A DNA stretch of 5,343 nt, from assembly GCA_028876585.1 (NCBI GenBank), contig JAGWRL010000235.1:1-5343 (forward strand), given 5' to 3'. The notes under the pieces were generated by a model. It searched no databases, was not told the origin of the DNA, and was given only the letters and a program-made list of their open reading frames with translations. This document shows positions 1 to 5,095 of the stretch, one piece after another; within the stretch, counting starts at the first letter, position 1, and each line of letters starts with the position of its first letter. A program made the translations under genes and the position numbers. The DNA comes from Pseudomonadota bacterium (GTDB lineage: Bacteria; Pseudomonadota; Alphaproteobacteria; Rhizobiales; Beijerinckiaceae).

Positions 1-335
1 CGGTGCGCGCGCGGCTCGCCGCCGCCGTGGCGGCGCTGACGGAAGCGCCGGGCGGGCTCGATCCGACCCGGCTGCATCAGGAGGCGATATTGCTCGCCGC
101 CAAGGCCGACATCCGCGAGGAGCTCGACCGGCTCAAAACCCATGTCGCCGCCGCCCGCGCGCTGCTGAGCGAGGGCGGCCCGGTCGGGCGCCGGCTGGAT
201 TTTCTGGCGCAGGAATTTTCACGCGAGGCGAATACGCTTTGCGCCAAATCGAACGACGCGACCCTGACCACGCAAGGGCTCGAACTGCGCGTGCAGATCG
301 AGCAGTTTCGCGAGCAGGTGCAAAACATCGAATGA
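1..335 (+). CDS. yicC: YicC/YloC-family endoribonuclease, C-terminal part (5' end outside window)
   Basis: This is the last 110 codons of a YicC-family protein. The reading frame is open at the window edge and in phase from base 3, so the GTG there is an internal valine, not a start. The C-terminal signature is strong: GRRLDFLAQEFSREANTL at about residues 62-79 of the visible part, then AKSND, and an ending of EQFREQVQNIE that closely matches the E. coli YicC terminus as I remember it. The family is usually near 290 residues, so roughly 60% is missing. E. coli YicC is a cytoplasmic endoribonuclease linked to small-RNA turnover; that function is transferred from the family, not seen here. The charged helical stretch around residues 33-58 fits the oligomerising C-terminal domain. 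The stop codon overlaps the gmk start by 4 bases (ATGA), so the two genes are translationally coupled. In related genomes fabF and mltG often lie just upstream. Confidence 0.93.
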   Translation, partial: VRARLAAAVAALTEAPGGLDPTRLHQEAILLAAKADIREELDRLKTHVAAARALLSEGGPVGRRLDFLAQEFSREANTLCAKSNDATLTTQGLELRVQIEQFREQVQNIE

Positions 336-970
336 GCCGAACGATGCGCAGACGCGGCATGATCCTGATATTGTCCTCGCCCTCGGGCGCGGGAAAGACC
401 ACGCTGACGCGGATGTTGTTGCAGGACAAGGCGCTCGACCTGACCCTGTCGATCTCCGTCACCACCCGCGCGCGCCGCTCCTCCGAGGTCGACGGCGTGC
501 ACTATCAGTTCATCGACCGGCATCAATACGAGTTGATGCGCGCCGGCGGCGATCTGCTGGAGGCGGCGGAAGTGCACGGCAACGGCTACGGCACGCCGCG
601 CCGGCCGGTGGAGGAGACGCTGGATCGCGGCCGCGACATGCTGTTCGACATCGACTGGCAGGGCGCCAGACAGGTGCGCGAGGCGCTGGGCGGCGACGTC
701 GTCAGCGTGTTCATCCTGCCGCCCTCGATGCAGGAATTGCGCGCCCGGCTGGAGCGCCGCGCCGAGGATTCGGCCGCCACCATCGAACAGCGGCTTGACA
801 ACGCCAAGCGCGAGATCGAACGCTGGCGGCTGTACGATTACGTCGTCGTCAACGACGATTTGCAGCACGCCTACAAGCAAGTCACCGCGATCCTGACCGC
901 CGAGCGGGCGCGCGGGGCGCGGGTGGCGGAGGGGATCGAGGGGTTTGTCGGCGAGTTGCTGAAGGCGTGA
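332..970 (+). CDS. gmk: guanylate kinase
   Basis: This cytoplasmic enzyme phosphorylates GMP to GDP with ATP, an essential step in guanine nucleotide synthesis and salvage. The product is 212 residues, the usual family length. The Walker A loop is SSPSGAGKTT at residues 15-24. The GMP-binding segment SISVTTRARR at 40-49 supplies the two conserved arginines (R46, R49), followed by Y58 in GVHYQF and E77 before HGNGYGT (82-88). Walker B-like DIDWQG is at 106-111, and the lid and C-terminal core motifs FILPPS (127-132) and YDYVVVNDD (168-176) are present. The ATG at 332 was chosen because it overlaps the yicC stop (ATGA) and has an AGGTG 11 bases upstream. The next in-frame ATG at 344 has no visible ribosome binding site. 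The same frame stays open further upstream inside yicC, but that is a shadow. All key residues are present, so it should be active. Confidence 0.97.
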   Translation: MSRTMRRRGMILILSSPSGAGKTTLTRMLLQDKALDLTLSISVTTRARRSSEVDGVHYQFIDRHQYELMRAGGDLLEAAEVHGNGYGTPRRPVEETLDRGRDMLFDIDWQGARQVREALGGDVVSVFILPPSMQELRARLERRAEDSAATIEQRLDNAKREIERWRLYDYVVVNDDLQHAYKQVTAILTAERARGARVAEGIEGFVGELLKA

Positions 971-975
971 GCGGC

Positions 976-1010
976 GGCCGGAAGGCGCGCGCAAATGCGC
1001 TTTCTCGGCC
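976..1010 (+). terminator. imperfect hairpin after gmk, possible terminator without a U tract
   Basis: Bases 976-988 pair with 997-1010 to form a stem of 13 pairs including one G-T pair (984/1001) and a one-base bulge at 1005, with an 8-base loop. It begins 5 bases after the gmk stop. The bases that follow are CGAAAAATCC, not a run of T, so it is not a classical intrinsic terminator. It may slow polymerase, help a Rho-dependent stop, or protect the 3' end of the yicC-gmk mRNA. High GC makes chance stems common, so support is moderate at best. Confidence 0.35.
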
Positions 1011-1053
1011 CGAAAAATCCGTCTAGCCTGCGCGCAATGGGGGCTGGGCTGAC

Positions 1054-1458
1054 ATGGACGAGTTCCTTCGCGGCGCTTTCGCGTTTTTCGGCTATTTCGG
1101 CGGCGCGATCGCCTTTTTCGTCGCCTTCGGCGCGATCTACCTCAAGCTGACGCCGCATCGCGAATTCGAACTGATCGTGCATGAGCACAACGCCTCGGCC
1201 GCCATCGCGCTGTCGGGCACGCTGCTGGGCTTCGCCATCGCGCTCGCCGGGGCGATCCACAACACCCGCTCCGTGCCGGAATTCCTCGCCTGGGCCTGCG
1301 TCGCGGCGCTGGCGCAGTTGATCGCCTATGGTCTGGCGCGGCTGACGCATCCCAACCTGTCGCAGGCGATCGAGCAGAACGCGCTCGCCGCGGCGATCTG
1401 GCTGGCGGCGGTGTCGATCTCGGCCGGCATCGTCTGCGACGCCTGCATGAGCCCATGA
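1054..1458 (+). CDS. DUF350 (YjfL-type) inner-membrane protein
   Basis: The 134-residue product is almost entirely hydrophobic and has four likely membrane helices at about residues 8-29, 47-68, 76-95 and 109-129. The segment EHNASAAIALSGTLLGFAIA (44-63), with an Asn-Ala pair leading into a small-residue helix, is the hallmark I recognise for DUF350, and the length matches E. coli YjfL. The molecular function of DUF350 is not established. The gene sits 83 bases after gmk and begins at an ATG preceded by GGGGG at 1039-1043, a serviceable Shine-Dalgarno sequence 10 bases away. Its stop overlaps the next start by 4 bases (ATGA at 1455-1458), so it is the first gene of a coupled operon with the small Gly-rich protein and the ATP-grasp enzyme. 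I expect a role in an envelope-associated module, by inference from these partners. Two Cys near the C terminus (128, 131) form a CxxC, which could be incidental. Confidence 0.85.
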   Translation: MDEFLRGAFAFFGYFGGAIAFFVAFGAIYLKLTPHREFELIVHEHNASAAIALSGTLLGFAIALAGAIHNTRSVPEFLAWACVAALAQLIAYGLARLTHPNLSQAIEQNALAAAIWLAAVSISAGIVCDACMSP

Positions 1459-1766
1459 CCGCGCCGAATTTTGGCAAGCGCGGGGTCGCGCCCGGTCCGC
1501 CGCGTCGGCTGCGCTCGAACGCGGTGACGATCGGCGTCGTCGGCGCGCTCGGGCTCGGCCTTTCCGGCGCGCTCGCCTATCAGGAATATCATTGCTGGCC
1601 GCCCAGGAAGGGCGAGCCCGACACGCGCCCCGGTTGGTGCTTCCACCACGGATCGTACTACGGCGGCGGCCACGGCTGGGGTTTTGGGTCCGGCGTGGGC
1701 GGCGTCGGCCACGCCAGTTTCGGCGGTTTTGGCGCGCATGGCGCGGGCCACGGCGGCGGCTCATGA
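1455..1766 (+). CDS. small membrane-anchored or exported Gly/His-rich protein, function unknown
   Basis: I do not recognise a named family with certainty. The 103-residue product has a basic N-terminus (K8, R9, R17, R18, R20), one hydrophobic segment at about 23-42 that could be a signal peptide or membrane anchor, then YQEYHCWPP with Cys47 and a second Cys at 62. It ends in a low-complexity tail from about residue 66 made mainly of Gly, with His, Ala, Phe and Ser, finishing GHGGGS. Seven His lie between 46 and 99. Both joints are ATGA overlaps with the neighbours (1455-1458 and 1763-1766), which is strong evidence that it is a real translated gene despite its composition. By position it equals E. 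coli YjfM or YgiB (DUF1190), which also have an N-terminal hydrophobic segment, Cys residues and a Gly/Ser-rich tail and precede the YjfC or YgiC ligase. Homology is plausible but not shown. Confidence 0.8.
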   Translation: MTAPNFGKRGVAPGPPRRLRSNAVTIGVVGALGLGLSGALAYQEYHCWPPRKGEPDTRPGWCFHHGSYYGGGHGWGFGSGVGGVGHASFGGFGAHGAGHGGGS

Positions 1767-2917
1767 AGCGCGTCCCCTACCCCGTGCGCGCCAACATCGC
1801 GCGCGAATTCGCCGAAATCGGCTTTCGCCCGATCTTTGAGGACGGCGCGCAATATTGGGACGAGAGTGCGGCCTATACGTTCCGGCTCGACGAGATCGAG
1901 CAGGACATCGAGAAGGCCGCGCAGGAATTGCACGCGCTTTGCCTGCATCTGGTCGACGATGTCGTGCGCAGCGAACGGCAGCTGGCGCGGCTCAAAATTC
2001 CCGAACACGCTTGGGGACTGATCGCGGAAAGCTGGCGCCGGCGCGATCCCTCGCTCTACGGCCGGTTCGATTTCGCCTACAACGGGCGGGCGCCGCCGAA
2101 GCTGCTGGAATACAACGCCGACACGCCGACCGCGCTCTATGAGGCCGCCGTCGTGCAATGGCGCTGGCTGGAGCAGGGAATCGCCGACGGGCGGCTGCCG
2201 CGCGACGCCGATCAGTTCAATTCCGCGCATGAGAAGCTGATCGCGCGGTTCGGCGAGATCTGCGGCGACCAGGGCCTGCATCTGGCCTGCATGACCAAGG
2301 CGGCCGATGATTCCGGCACGCTCGCCTATCTCGCCGATTGCGCGCGTCAGGCCGGGGTGGAGACGGCGACGCTCGACATGAGCCAGATCGGCCTTTCCGG
2401 CGCGGATTTCGTCGATCCGCAGCGGCGGCTGATCCGAAGGCTGTTCAAGCTCTATCCCTGGGAATGGATGTTCGCCGACGATTTCGGCCGCGCCCCGGCG
2501 CTGAAGACGACGCGGTTCCTGGAGCCGCCGTGGAAGCAGATCCTCTCCAACAAAGGCGCGCTGGCGCTGCTATGGGAGAAGGCGCCGCGCCATCCCAACC
2601 TGCTCGAATGCTATTTCGAGGATTCGCGCGAGGCGCAGGGCCTGCGCCGTTATGCGCGAAAGCCGCTGTATTCGCGCGAGGGCGCCGACATCGAGTTGAT
2701 CGGCGACGGCGAGGTTTTGCGCGGCGTGAGCGACGGGTACGGCGCCGAGGGGTTCGTGCGCCAGCAATTGCAGCCGCTGCCGGAATTCGACGGCCGCTAT
2801 CCCGTGCTCGGCGCCTGGATCGTCGGCGACGCGCCGGCCGGCATGGGCGTGCGCGAAGATTCGACGCCGCTGACGACGGAGCGGGCGCGGTTCGTGCCGC
2901 ATGTGATTTTGGGGTGA
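1763..2917 (+). CDS. glutathionylspermidine synthase-family ATP-grasp ligase (YgiC/YjfC type)
   Basis: The 384-residue product matches the length of E. coli YgiC and YjfC, stand-alone versions of the synthetase half of GspS with no CHAP-type amidase domain. Visible signatures are RFDFAYNG (101-108) followed by LLEYNADTPT (114-123), giving an R-x-D ... E-x-N pattern (R101, D103, E116, N118) like the Mg-ATP ligands of GspS. Further signatures are FKLYPWEWMF (228-237), EPPWKQILSNKGAL (254-267), a Lys in ARKPLYSREG (298-307), and GAWIVGDAPAGMGVRED (350-366). Family enzymes form an amide bond between a carboxylate and an amine using ATP; the true substrates of the YgiC/YjfC branch are not known to me, so the name should not be read as proof of glutathionylspermidine synthesis. 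The ATG at 1763 was chosen because it overlaps the upstream stop; the frame also runs open to 1592, but that stretch is Arg-rich shadow sequence. It is probably cytosolic and is the last gene of the DUF350 operon. Confidence 0.92.
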   Translation: MKRVPYPVRANIAREFAEIGFRPIFEDGAQYWDESAAYTFRLDEIEQDIEKAAQELHALCLHLVDDVVRSERQLARLKIPEHAWGLIAESWRRRDPSLYGRFDFAYNGRAPPKLLEYNADTPTALYEAAVVQWRWLEQGIADGRLPRDADQFNSAHEKLIARFGEICGDQGLHLACMTKAADDSGTLAYLADCARQAGVETATLDMSQIGLSGADFVDPQRRLIRRLFKLYPWEWMFADDFGRAPALKTTRFLEPPWKQILSNKGALALLWEKAPRHPNLLECYFEDSREAQGLRRYARKPLYSREGADIELIGDGEVLRGVSDGYGAEGFVRQQLQPLPEFDGRYPVLGAWIVGDAPAGMGVREDSTPLTTERARFVPHVILG

Positions 2918-3027
2918 GGTTTACGTCAACTTCATCCTGTCCTGCGCGCGTCTACAGAGTTTGATCGCGTCGGGTTTGAGCGCACGGACAGCCGGTTTAT
3001 TTGGGGTAGCGAAATGCATCGAGCAAA

Positions 3028-3036
3028 TGATATATG
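3028..3036 (+). promoter_or_regulatory. possible extended -10 element for the GIY-YIG gene
   Basis: The bases TGATATATG carry a TG followed one base later by TATATG, similar to an extended -10 box. No good -35 box is seen at the usual distance. Transcription from here would start near 3043, which would leave the ATG at 3090 (or 3177) as the first usable start codon. AT-rich DNA produces such matches by chance, so support is weak. Confidence 0.22.
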
Positions 3037-3089
3037 GACCGCACTTGCGGGCATCTCGATGCTTTGGACTTGACTGCGCCAAGGGTAAT

Positions 3090-3623
3090 ATGTTACCGAA
3101 CTTGATATCAAAATTATTGCCCGAGGAAGCGGGGCGTCCCGCGTTTTTTAAGTATCATTTGAGGGATGACGAACCAATGGGCGACAAATCACTTTTCTTA
3201 TTTAAGAATTATGTTGAACACGTCCCCAAAGACAAGATTCGTGAAATGGTTCCAGAATTGGTGAGGGGCATTTACGTTTTATTCAACGAAAATAACGACA
3301 AATTATTCAGCGAAAATAGCAACAAAAAAATGGACGTCGTATACATCGGTCGATCAACGCTGGGCAAAACTCAGGGCGTAGGCGCTCGACTACTCAATCA
3401 CATGAGGACAAAAAATGAGAAAAAAGAGAAGCCTTGGTCGCATTTTTCTGTCTTTGAGGTGTGGGATAATGTGTCCGACCTCGCCATCGCGGAGTTGGAA
3501 GCGCTGATTTTACACATCTACGCAAGAGACGGGTCCGCCAATAAACTGAATATTCAACGAAATTCGAAACTGTTTTTAACTATTCGTCGCAATGGTCGCA
3601 ATGAATGGAAAAATAGATCTTAG
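3090..3623 (+). CDS. orphan GIY-YIG nuclease-domain protein
   Basis: The 177-residue product carries a GIY-YIG fold in its second half. VRGIYVLF holds GIY at 60-62, VVYIGRS holds YIG at 85-87, and GARLLNHM supplies the family Arg (R100) and a His (H104). AELEALILHIYA supplies the metal-binding Glu (E135 or E137), and KLNIQRN holds the trailing Asn (N154). These match the catalytic Tyr, Tyr, Arg, Glu and Asn of I-TevI-like and UvrC-like nucleases. The GIY-to-YIG gap is 22 residues, where about 10 is usual, so there is a loop insertion rich in Asn, Lys and Glu. No DNA-binding domain is evident in the first 57 residues. The start is uncertain. ATG 3090 has AAGGG 4 bases upstream and ATG 3177 has GAGGG 11 bases upstream, while the frame is open back to a TTG at 2961 with GC-rich, unlike sequence. 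The role is unknown: it could be a phage-derived, restriction-like, selfish or repair nuclease. Base composition marks it as foreign to its neighbours. Confidence 0.78.
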   Translation: MLPNLISKLLPEEAGRPAFFKYHLRDDEPMGDKSLFLFKNYVEHVPKDKIREMVPELVRGIYVLFNENNDKLFSENSNKKMDVVYIGRSTLGKTQGVGARLLNHMRTKNEKKEKPWSHFSVFEVWDNVSDLAIAELEALILHIYARDGSANKLNIQRNSKLFLTIRRNGRNEWKNRS

Positions 3624-3670
3624 TTTTACCTTCCACTAATGGGCAAAGTCCGTTTTGCGGAACTAATTGC

Positions 3671-3687
3671 GACATGCCTAGCATGTC
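3671..3687. terminator. short hairpin between convergent genes
   Basis: GACATGC at 3671-3677 and GCATGTC at 3681-3687 form a perfect 7-pair stem with a CTA loop. It lies between the end of the GIY-YIG gene (plus) and the end of the L,D-transpeptidase gene (minus), the expected place for a two-way transcription stop. Neither strand has a T run next to it, and a triloop of this size is only moderately stable, so terminator function is a weak call. A second, bulged stem (AGT-CCG with CGG-A-ACT) lies just left, around 3648-3664. Confidence 0.3.
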
Positions 3688-3696
3688 CCCGATATA

Positions 3697-4332
3697 CTAC
3701 TCCACCACCACCTTCGTCCCCTTCGCCACCCGCCCGTACAGGTCGATCACGTCGGCGTTGAGCATCCTTATGCAGCCTGACGACACCGCCTTGCCGATGC
3801 TGCGCGGCTCGTTGGTGCCGTGGATGCGGAACAGCGTGTCCTTGTGATCCTGGAACAGATAGAGCGCGCGGGCGCCGAGCGGGTTGGAGGGGCCGCCGTC
3901 GACGTGTTCGGGCAGGTCGCGCTGGCGCTCCAGCATTTCCGGCGGCGGCGTCCAGCCGGGCCAATAGGCCTTGCGGCCGATCTCCGCCTTGCCCTTCCAG
4001 GAAAAGCCTTGCCGCCCCACCGCGATGCGATATTCGCGCGCGCGCCCGTCGGGCAGCGACAGGAATAGCTTGCGCAGCCGGGTGCTGATCGTCAGCGTGC
4101 CCGGCGGCTCGTGGGTCGGGTCGGCGACGATGCGCGCCGTCGTGGTCTGGAAATCGACATCGCGGTCGGTCGCGCTCGCCGTCGAGTAATAGGGGTCGGC
4201 GTCGGGCGGCAGATCGCCCTTGGCGGCGGGTTCCGGCGTCGGGTCGAACCAGTTCTTCGCCGTCGCCGGCACGCCGCCGAGCCACGCGGCCAGGCCGAGC
4301 GCGACCGCCAATTGAACCCAACGCAAATTCAT
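3697..4332 (-). CDS. secreted L,D-transpeptidase (YkuD domain)
   Basis: The 211-residue product begins with a signal peptide: MNLRW, a hydrophobic core to about residue 20, then VPATA with likely cleavage after residue 25. The YkuD domain covers roughly residues 76-211. It starts GTLTISTRLRKLFL, has YRIAVGRQGFSWKGKAEIG (101-119), and ends with the active-site block HGTNEP (171-176), SIGKAVSSGCIRM (178-190). H171, S185, G186, the nucleophile C187 and R189 are all in place. Such enzymes act in the periplasm, either crosslinking peptidoglycan stems 3-3 or attaching proteins to peptidoglycan; which of these applies cannot be told. The PGWTPPPEML segment (125-134) and the NPLGARALYLF segment (150-160) are typical of the ErfK/YbiS branch. 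The GGGGAG at 4339-4344 is 6 bases from the ATG at 4332 but touches the ATG at 4338, so the shorter start was chosen. It is transcribed divergently from the tetR gene. Confidence 0.92.
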   Translation of the reverse strand: MNLRWVQLAVALGLAAWLGGVPATAKNWFDPTPEPAAKGDLPPDADPYYSTASATDRDVDFQTTTARIVADPTHEPPGTLTISTRLRKLFLSLPDGRAREYRIAVGRQGFSWKGKAEIGRKAYWPGWTPPPEMLERQRDLPEHVDGGPSNPLGARALYLFQDHKDTLFRIHGTNEPRSIGKAVSSGCIRMLNADVIDLYGRVAKGTKVVVE

Positions 4333-4338
4333 CGTCAT

Positions 4339-4344
4339 CTCCCC
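4339..4344 (-). promoter_or_regulatory. ribosome binding site that decides the L,D-transpeptidase start
   Basis: On the minus strand GGGGAG is followed immediately by ATGACGATG. It has no spacing to the first ATG (4338) but an ideal 6-base spacing to the second (4332). The protein therefore probably starts MNLRW, not MTMNLRW. Confidence 0.6.
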
Positions 4345-4417
4345 GCACGCCGCCCCTCTTAACGGTTTTCACGCCGACCGGGGAGCAAAATCCGGCGAGC
4401 CGGCGCCGTGGAAAGGC

Positions 4418-4423
4418 CATAAT
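4418..4423 (+). promoter_or_regulatory. candidate -10 box of the tetR/efflux operon
   Basis: CATAAT matches the TATAAT consensus at 5 of 6 positions and would set transcription start near 4430, right at the edge of the 22-base palindrome. No good -35 box is visible 17 bases upstream (GCGAGC near 4395-4400). The position is logical for repression by a protein bound to the palindrome. Confidence 0.4.
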
Positions 4424-4432
4424 CCGCCAGCA

Positions 4433-4454
4433 TGAGAATGAACGTTCATTCTCA
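4433..4454. promoter_or_regulatory. perfect 22-base palindrome, likely TetR-family operator
   Basis: The half-site TGAGAATGAAC at 4433-4443 is followed without a spacer by its exact reverse complement at 4444-4454. All 11 base pairs match; the next pair (A4432/C4455) does not. Dyads of this size are the usual operators of TetR-family dimers. It lies just downstream of the candidate -10 box and 10 bases before the chosen tetR start, so binding would block both tetR and the efflux genes behind it. It lies about 100 bases upstream of the divergent L,D-transpeptidase start and could also affect that gene. Confidence 0.85.
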
Positions 4455-4464
4455 CGGGTTTGGC

Positions 4465-5094
4465 ATGAATATCGCGCGTCCCATTGCACCCCGCCGCCCG
4501 CCCGAAGAGGAGCGGCGCGCGCATATCCTCGAATGCGCCGAGCGCGCCTTCGTGCGCTACGGCTTCCACGCGGCGACGATGACGCAGGTGGCGGACGAGG
4601 CCGGCATGAGCGCGGGCAATCTCTACCGCTATTTCCCCTCGAAAGAGGCGATCGTCGAGGGCCTTTGCCTGGCCGACCAGACGCAGCGCTCCGAATCCTT
4701 CGCCGCGCTCGAAGGCGCCGCCGACCTCAAGCGCGCCATGCGCGCGGCGCTGAAGGAGCACGTGCTCGGCTGCCCGCCAGCAAAGGCGCAGATGATCGTC
4801 GAGATCTGGGCCGAATCCGGCCGCAACCCGCGCGTCGCCGAATTCACCCGCCAGCTCGACCGCGACGTGATCGTCGGACTGGCCGATCTGTTCGATCTGG
4901 CCAAATCGCGCGGGCTCGCGCCGCAGGGCGTCGAATCCCGCTTCGCCGCGCGGCTGCTCTATTCGCTGGTCGCCGGGCTGTTCAAACGCATCGCGCTGGA
5001 GCCGGACTTCGACCTGGAGGCGGAATCGGCGATGGCGCTGGGCGTGTTCGAGGCTTTGTTCGCCGGCGCGCTGACGCCAAGCGCGGAGATCTGA
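4465..5094 (+). CDS. TetR-family transcriptional repressor, probable regulator of adjacent RND efflux genes
   Basis: The product has 209 residues from the ATG at 4465. The N-terminal DNA-binding domain is clear. EEERRAHILECAERAFVRYG (14-33) is the first helix, and the helix-turn-helix is TMTQVADEAGMSAGNLYRYF (38-57), followed by PSKEAIVEGL. The C-terminal half is an all-helical ligand and dimer domain with EIWAESGRNPRVAEF (113-127), a pattern seen in AcrR/BetI-like regulators. An in-frame ATG at 4432 would add 11 residues, but it overlaps the palindrome, lies only about 2 bases after the predicted transcription start, and would be nearly leaderless. I prefer 4465 despite only a weak CGGG at 4455-4458 as binding site. 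The stop is 1 base before the adaptor gene, so they share a transcript. The likely scheme is that ligand binding releases the protein from the palindrome and induces both itself and the pump. The inducer is unknown. Confidence 0.92.
   Translation: MNIARPIAPRRPPEEERRAHILECAERAFVRYGFHAATMTQVADEAGMSAGNLYRYFPSKEAIVEGLCLADQTQRSESFAALEGAADLKRAMRAALKEHVLGCPPAKAQMIVEIWAESGRNPRVAEFTRQLDRDVIVGLADLFDLAKSRGLAPQGVESRFAARLLYSLVAGLFKRIALEPDFDLEAESAMALGVFEALFAGALTPSAEI
5085..5089 (+). promoter_or_regulatory. ribosome binding site of the adaptor gene
   Basis: GGAGA inside the last codons of tetR lies 6 bases before the ATG at 5096. It supports that start and efficient independent translation of the adaptor within the tetR transcript. 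Confidence 0.65.
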
Positions 5095-5095
5095 G

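Larger units (their letters stand above)
3001..3660. other. AT-rich island, probable horizontal acquisition
   Basis: Composition changes sharply between the ATP-grasp gene and the L,D-transpeptidase gene. Block 3181-3240 has 21 G/C of 60, against 42 of 60 in block 4501-4560. Codons such as AAA, AAT, TTA and ATA, rare in the rest of the window, are frequent here. The limits are approximate because the change is gradual at both ends. I found no integrase, insertion-sequence ends, tRNA edge or convincing flanking direct repeats, so the route of entry is not visible. The island carries one gene, the GIY-YIG protein. Confidence 0.7.

Noticed and set aside
77..994. Long minus-strand open frame (305 codons) opposite yicC and gmk
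   Set aside because: It lies fully antisense to two well-supported genes, has Arg/Pro/Ala-rich composition typical of high-GC shadow frames, and shows no recognisable motif.
871..1764. Minus-strand open frame of 297 codons opposite gmk end, DUF350 and the small Gly-rich gene
   Set aside because: It is extremely Arg-rich without any domain pattern; the plus-strand genes have overlaps, binding sites and family signatures.
1658..2281. Minus-strand open frame opposite the ATP-grasp gene
   Set aside because: Antisense shadow of a conserved family protein; its Pro-rich start reads the complement of the Gly-repeat tail.
2338..2964. Plus-strand open frame of 208 codons inside and past the ATP-grasp gene
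   Set aside because: Arg/Ala/Gly-rich alternative frame of a clear gene, with no motif.
2918..3020. Possible integration site or direct repeats flanking the AT-rich island
   Set aside because: Comparing both island edges by eye showed no shared sequence beyond a few bases and no tRNA end.
2961..3089. N-terminal extension of the GIY-YIG gene from the TTG at 2961
   Set aside because: The stretch is less AT-rich, lacks a binding site near the TTG, and adds residues with no pattern; starts at 3090 or 3177 have better upstream sequence. It is not fully excluded.
4392..4403. Small inverted repeat CCGGC-GA-GCCGG upstream of tetR
   Set aside because: Five-base arms with a two-base loop are expected by chance in DNA this rich in C and G.
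3626..4489. Minus-strand frame of 287 codons overlapping the L,D-transpeptidase in another frame
   Set aside because: The transpeptidase frame carries a signal peptide and a complete active site; this frame is Arg-rich with no domain.
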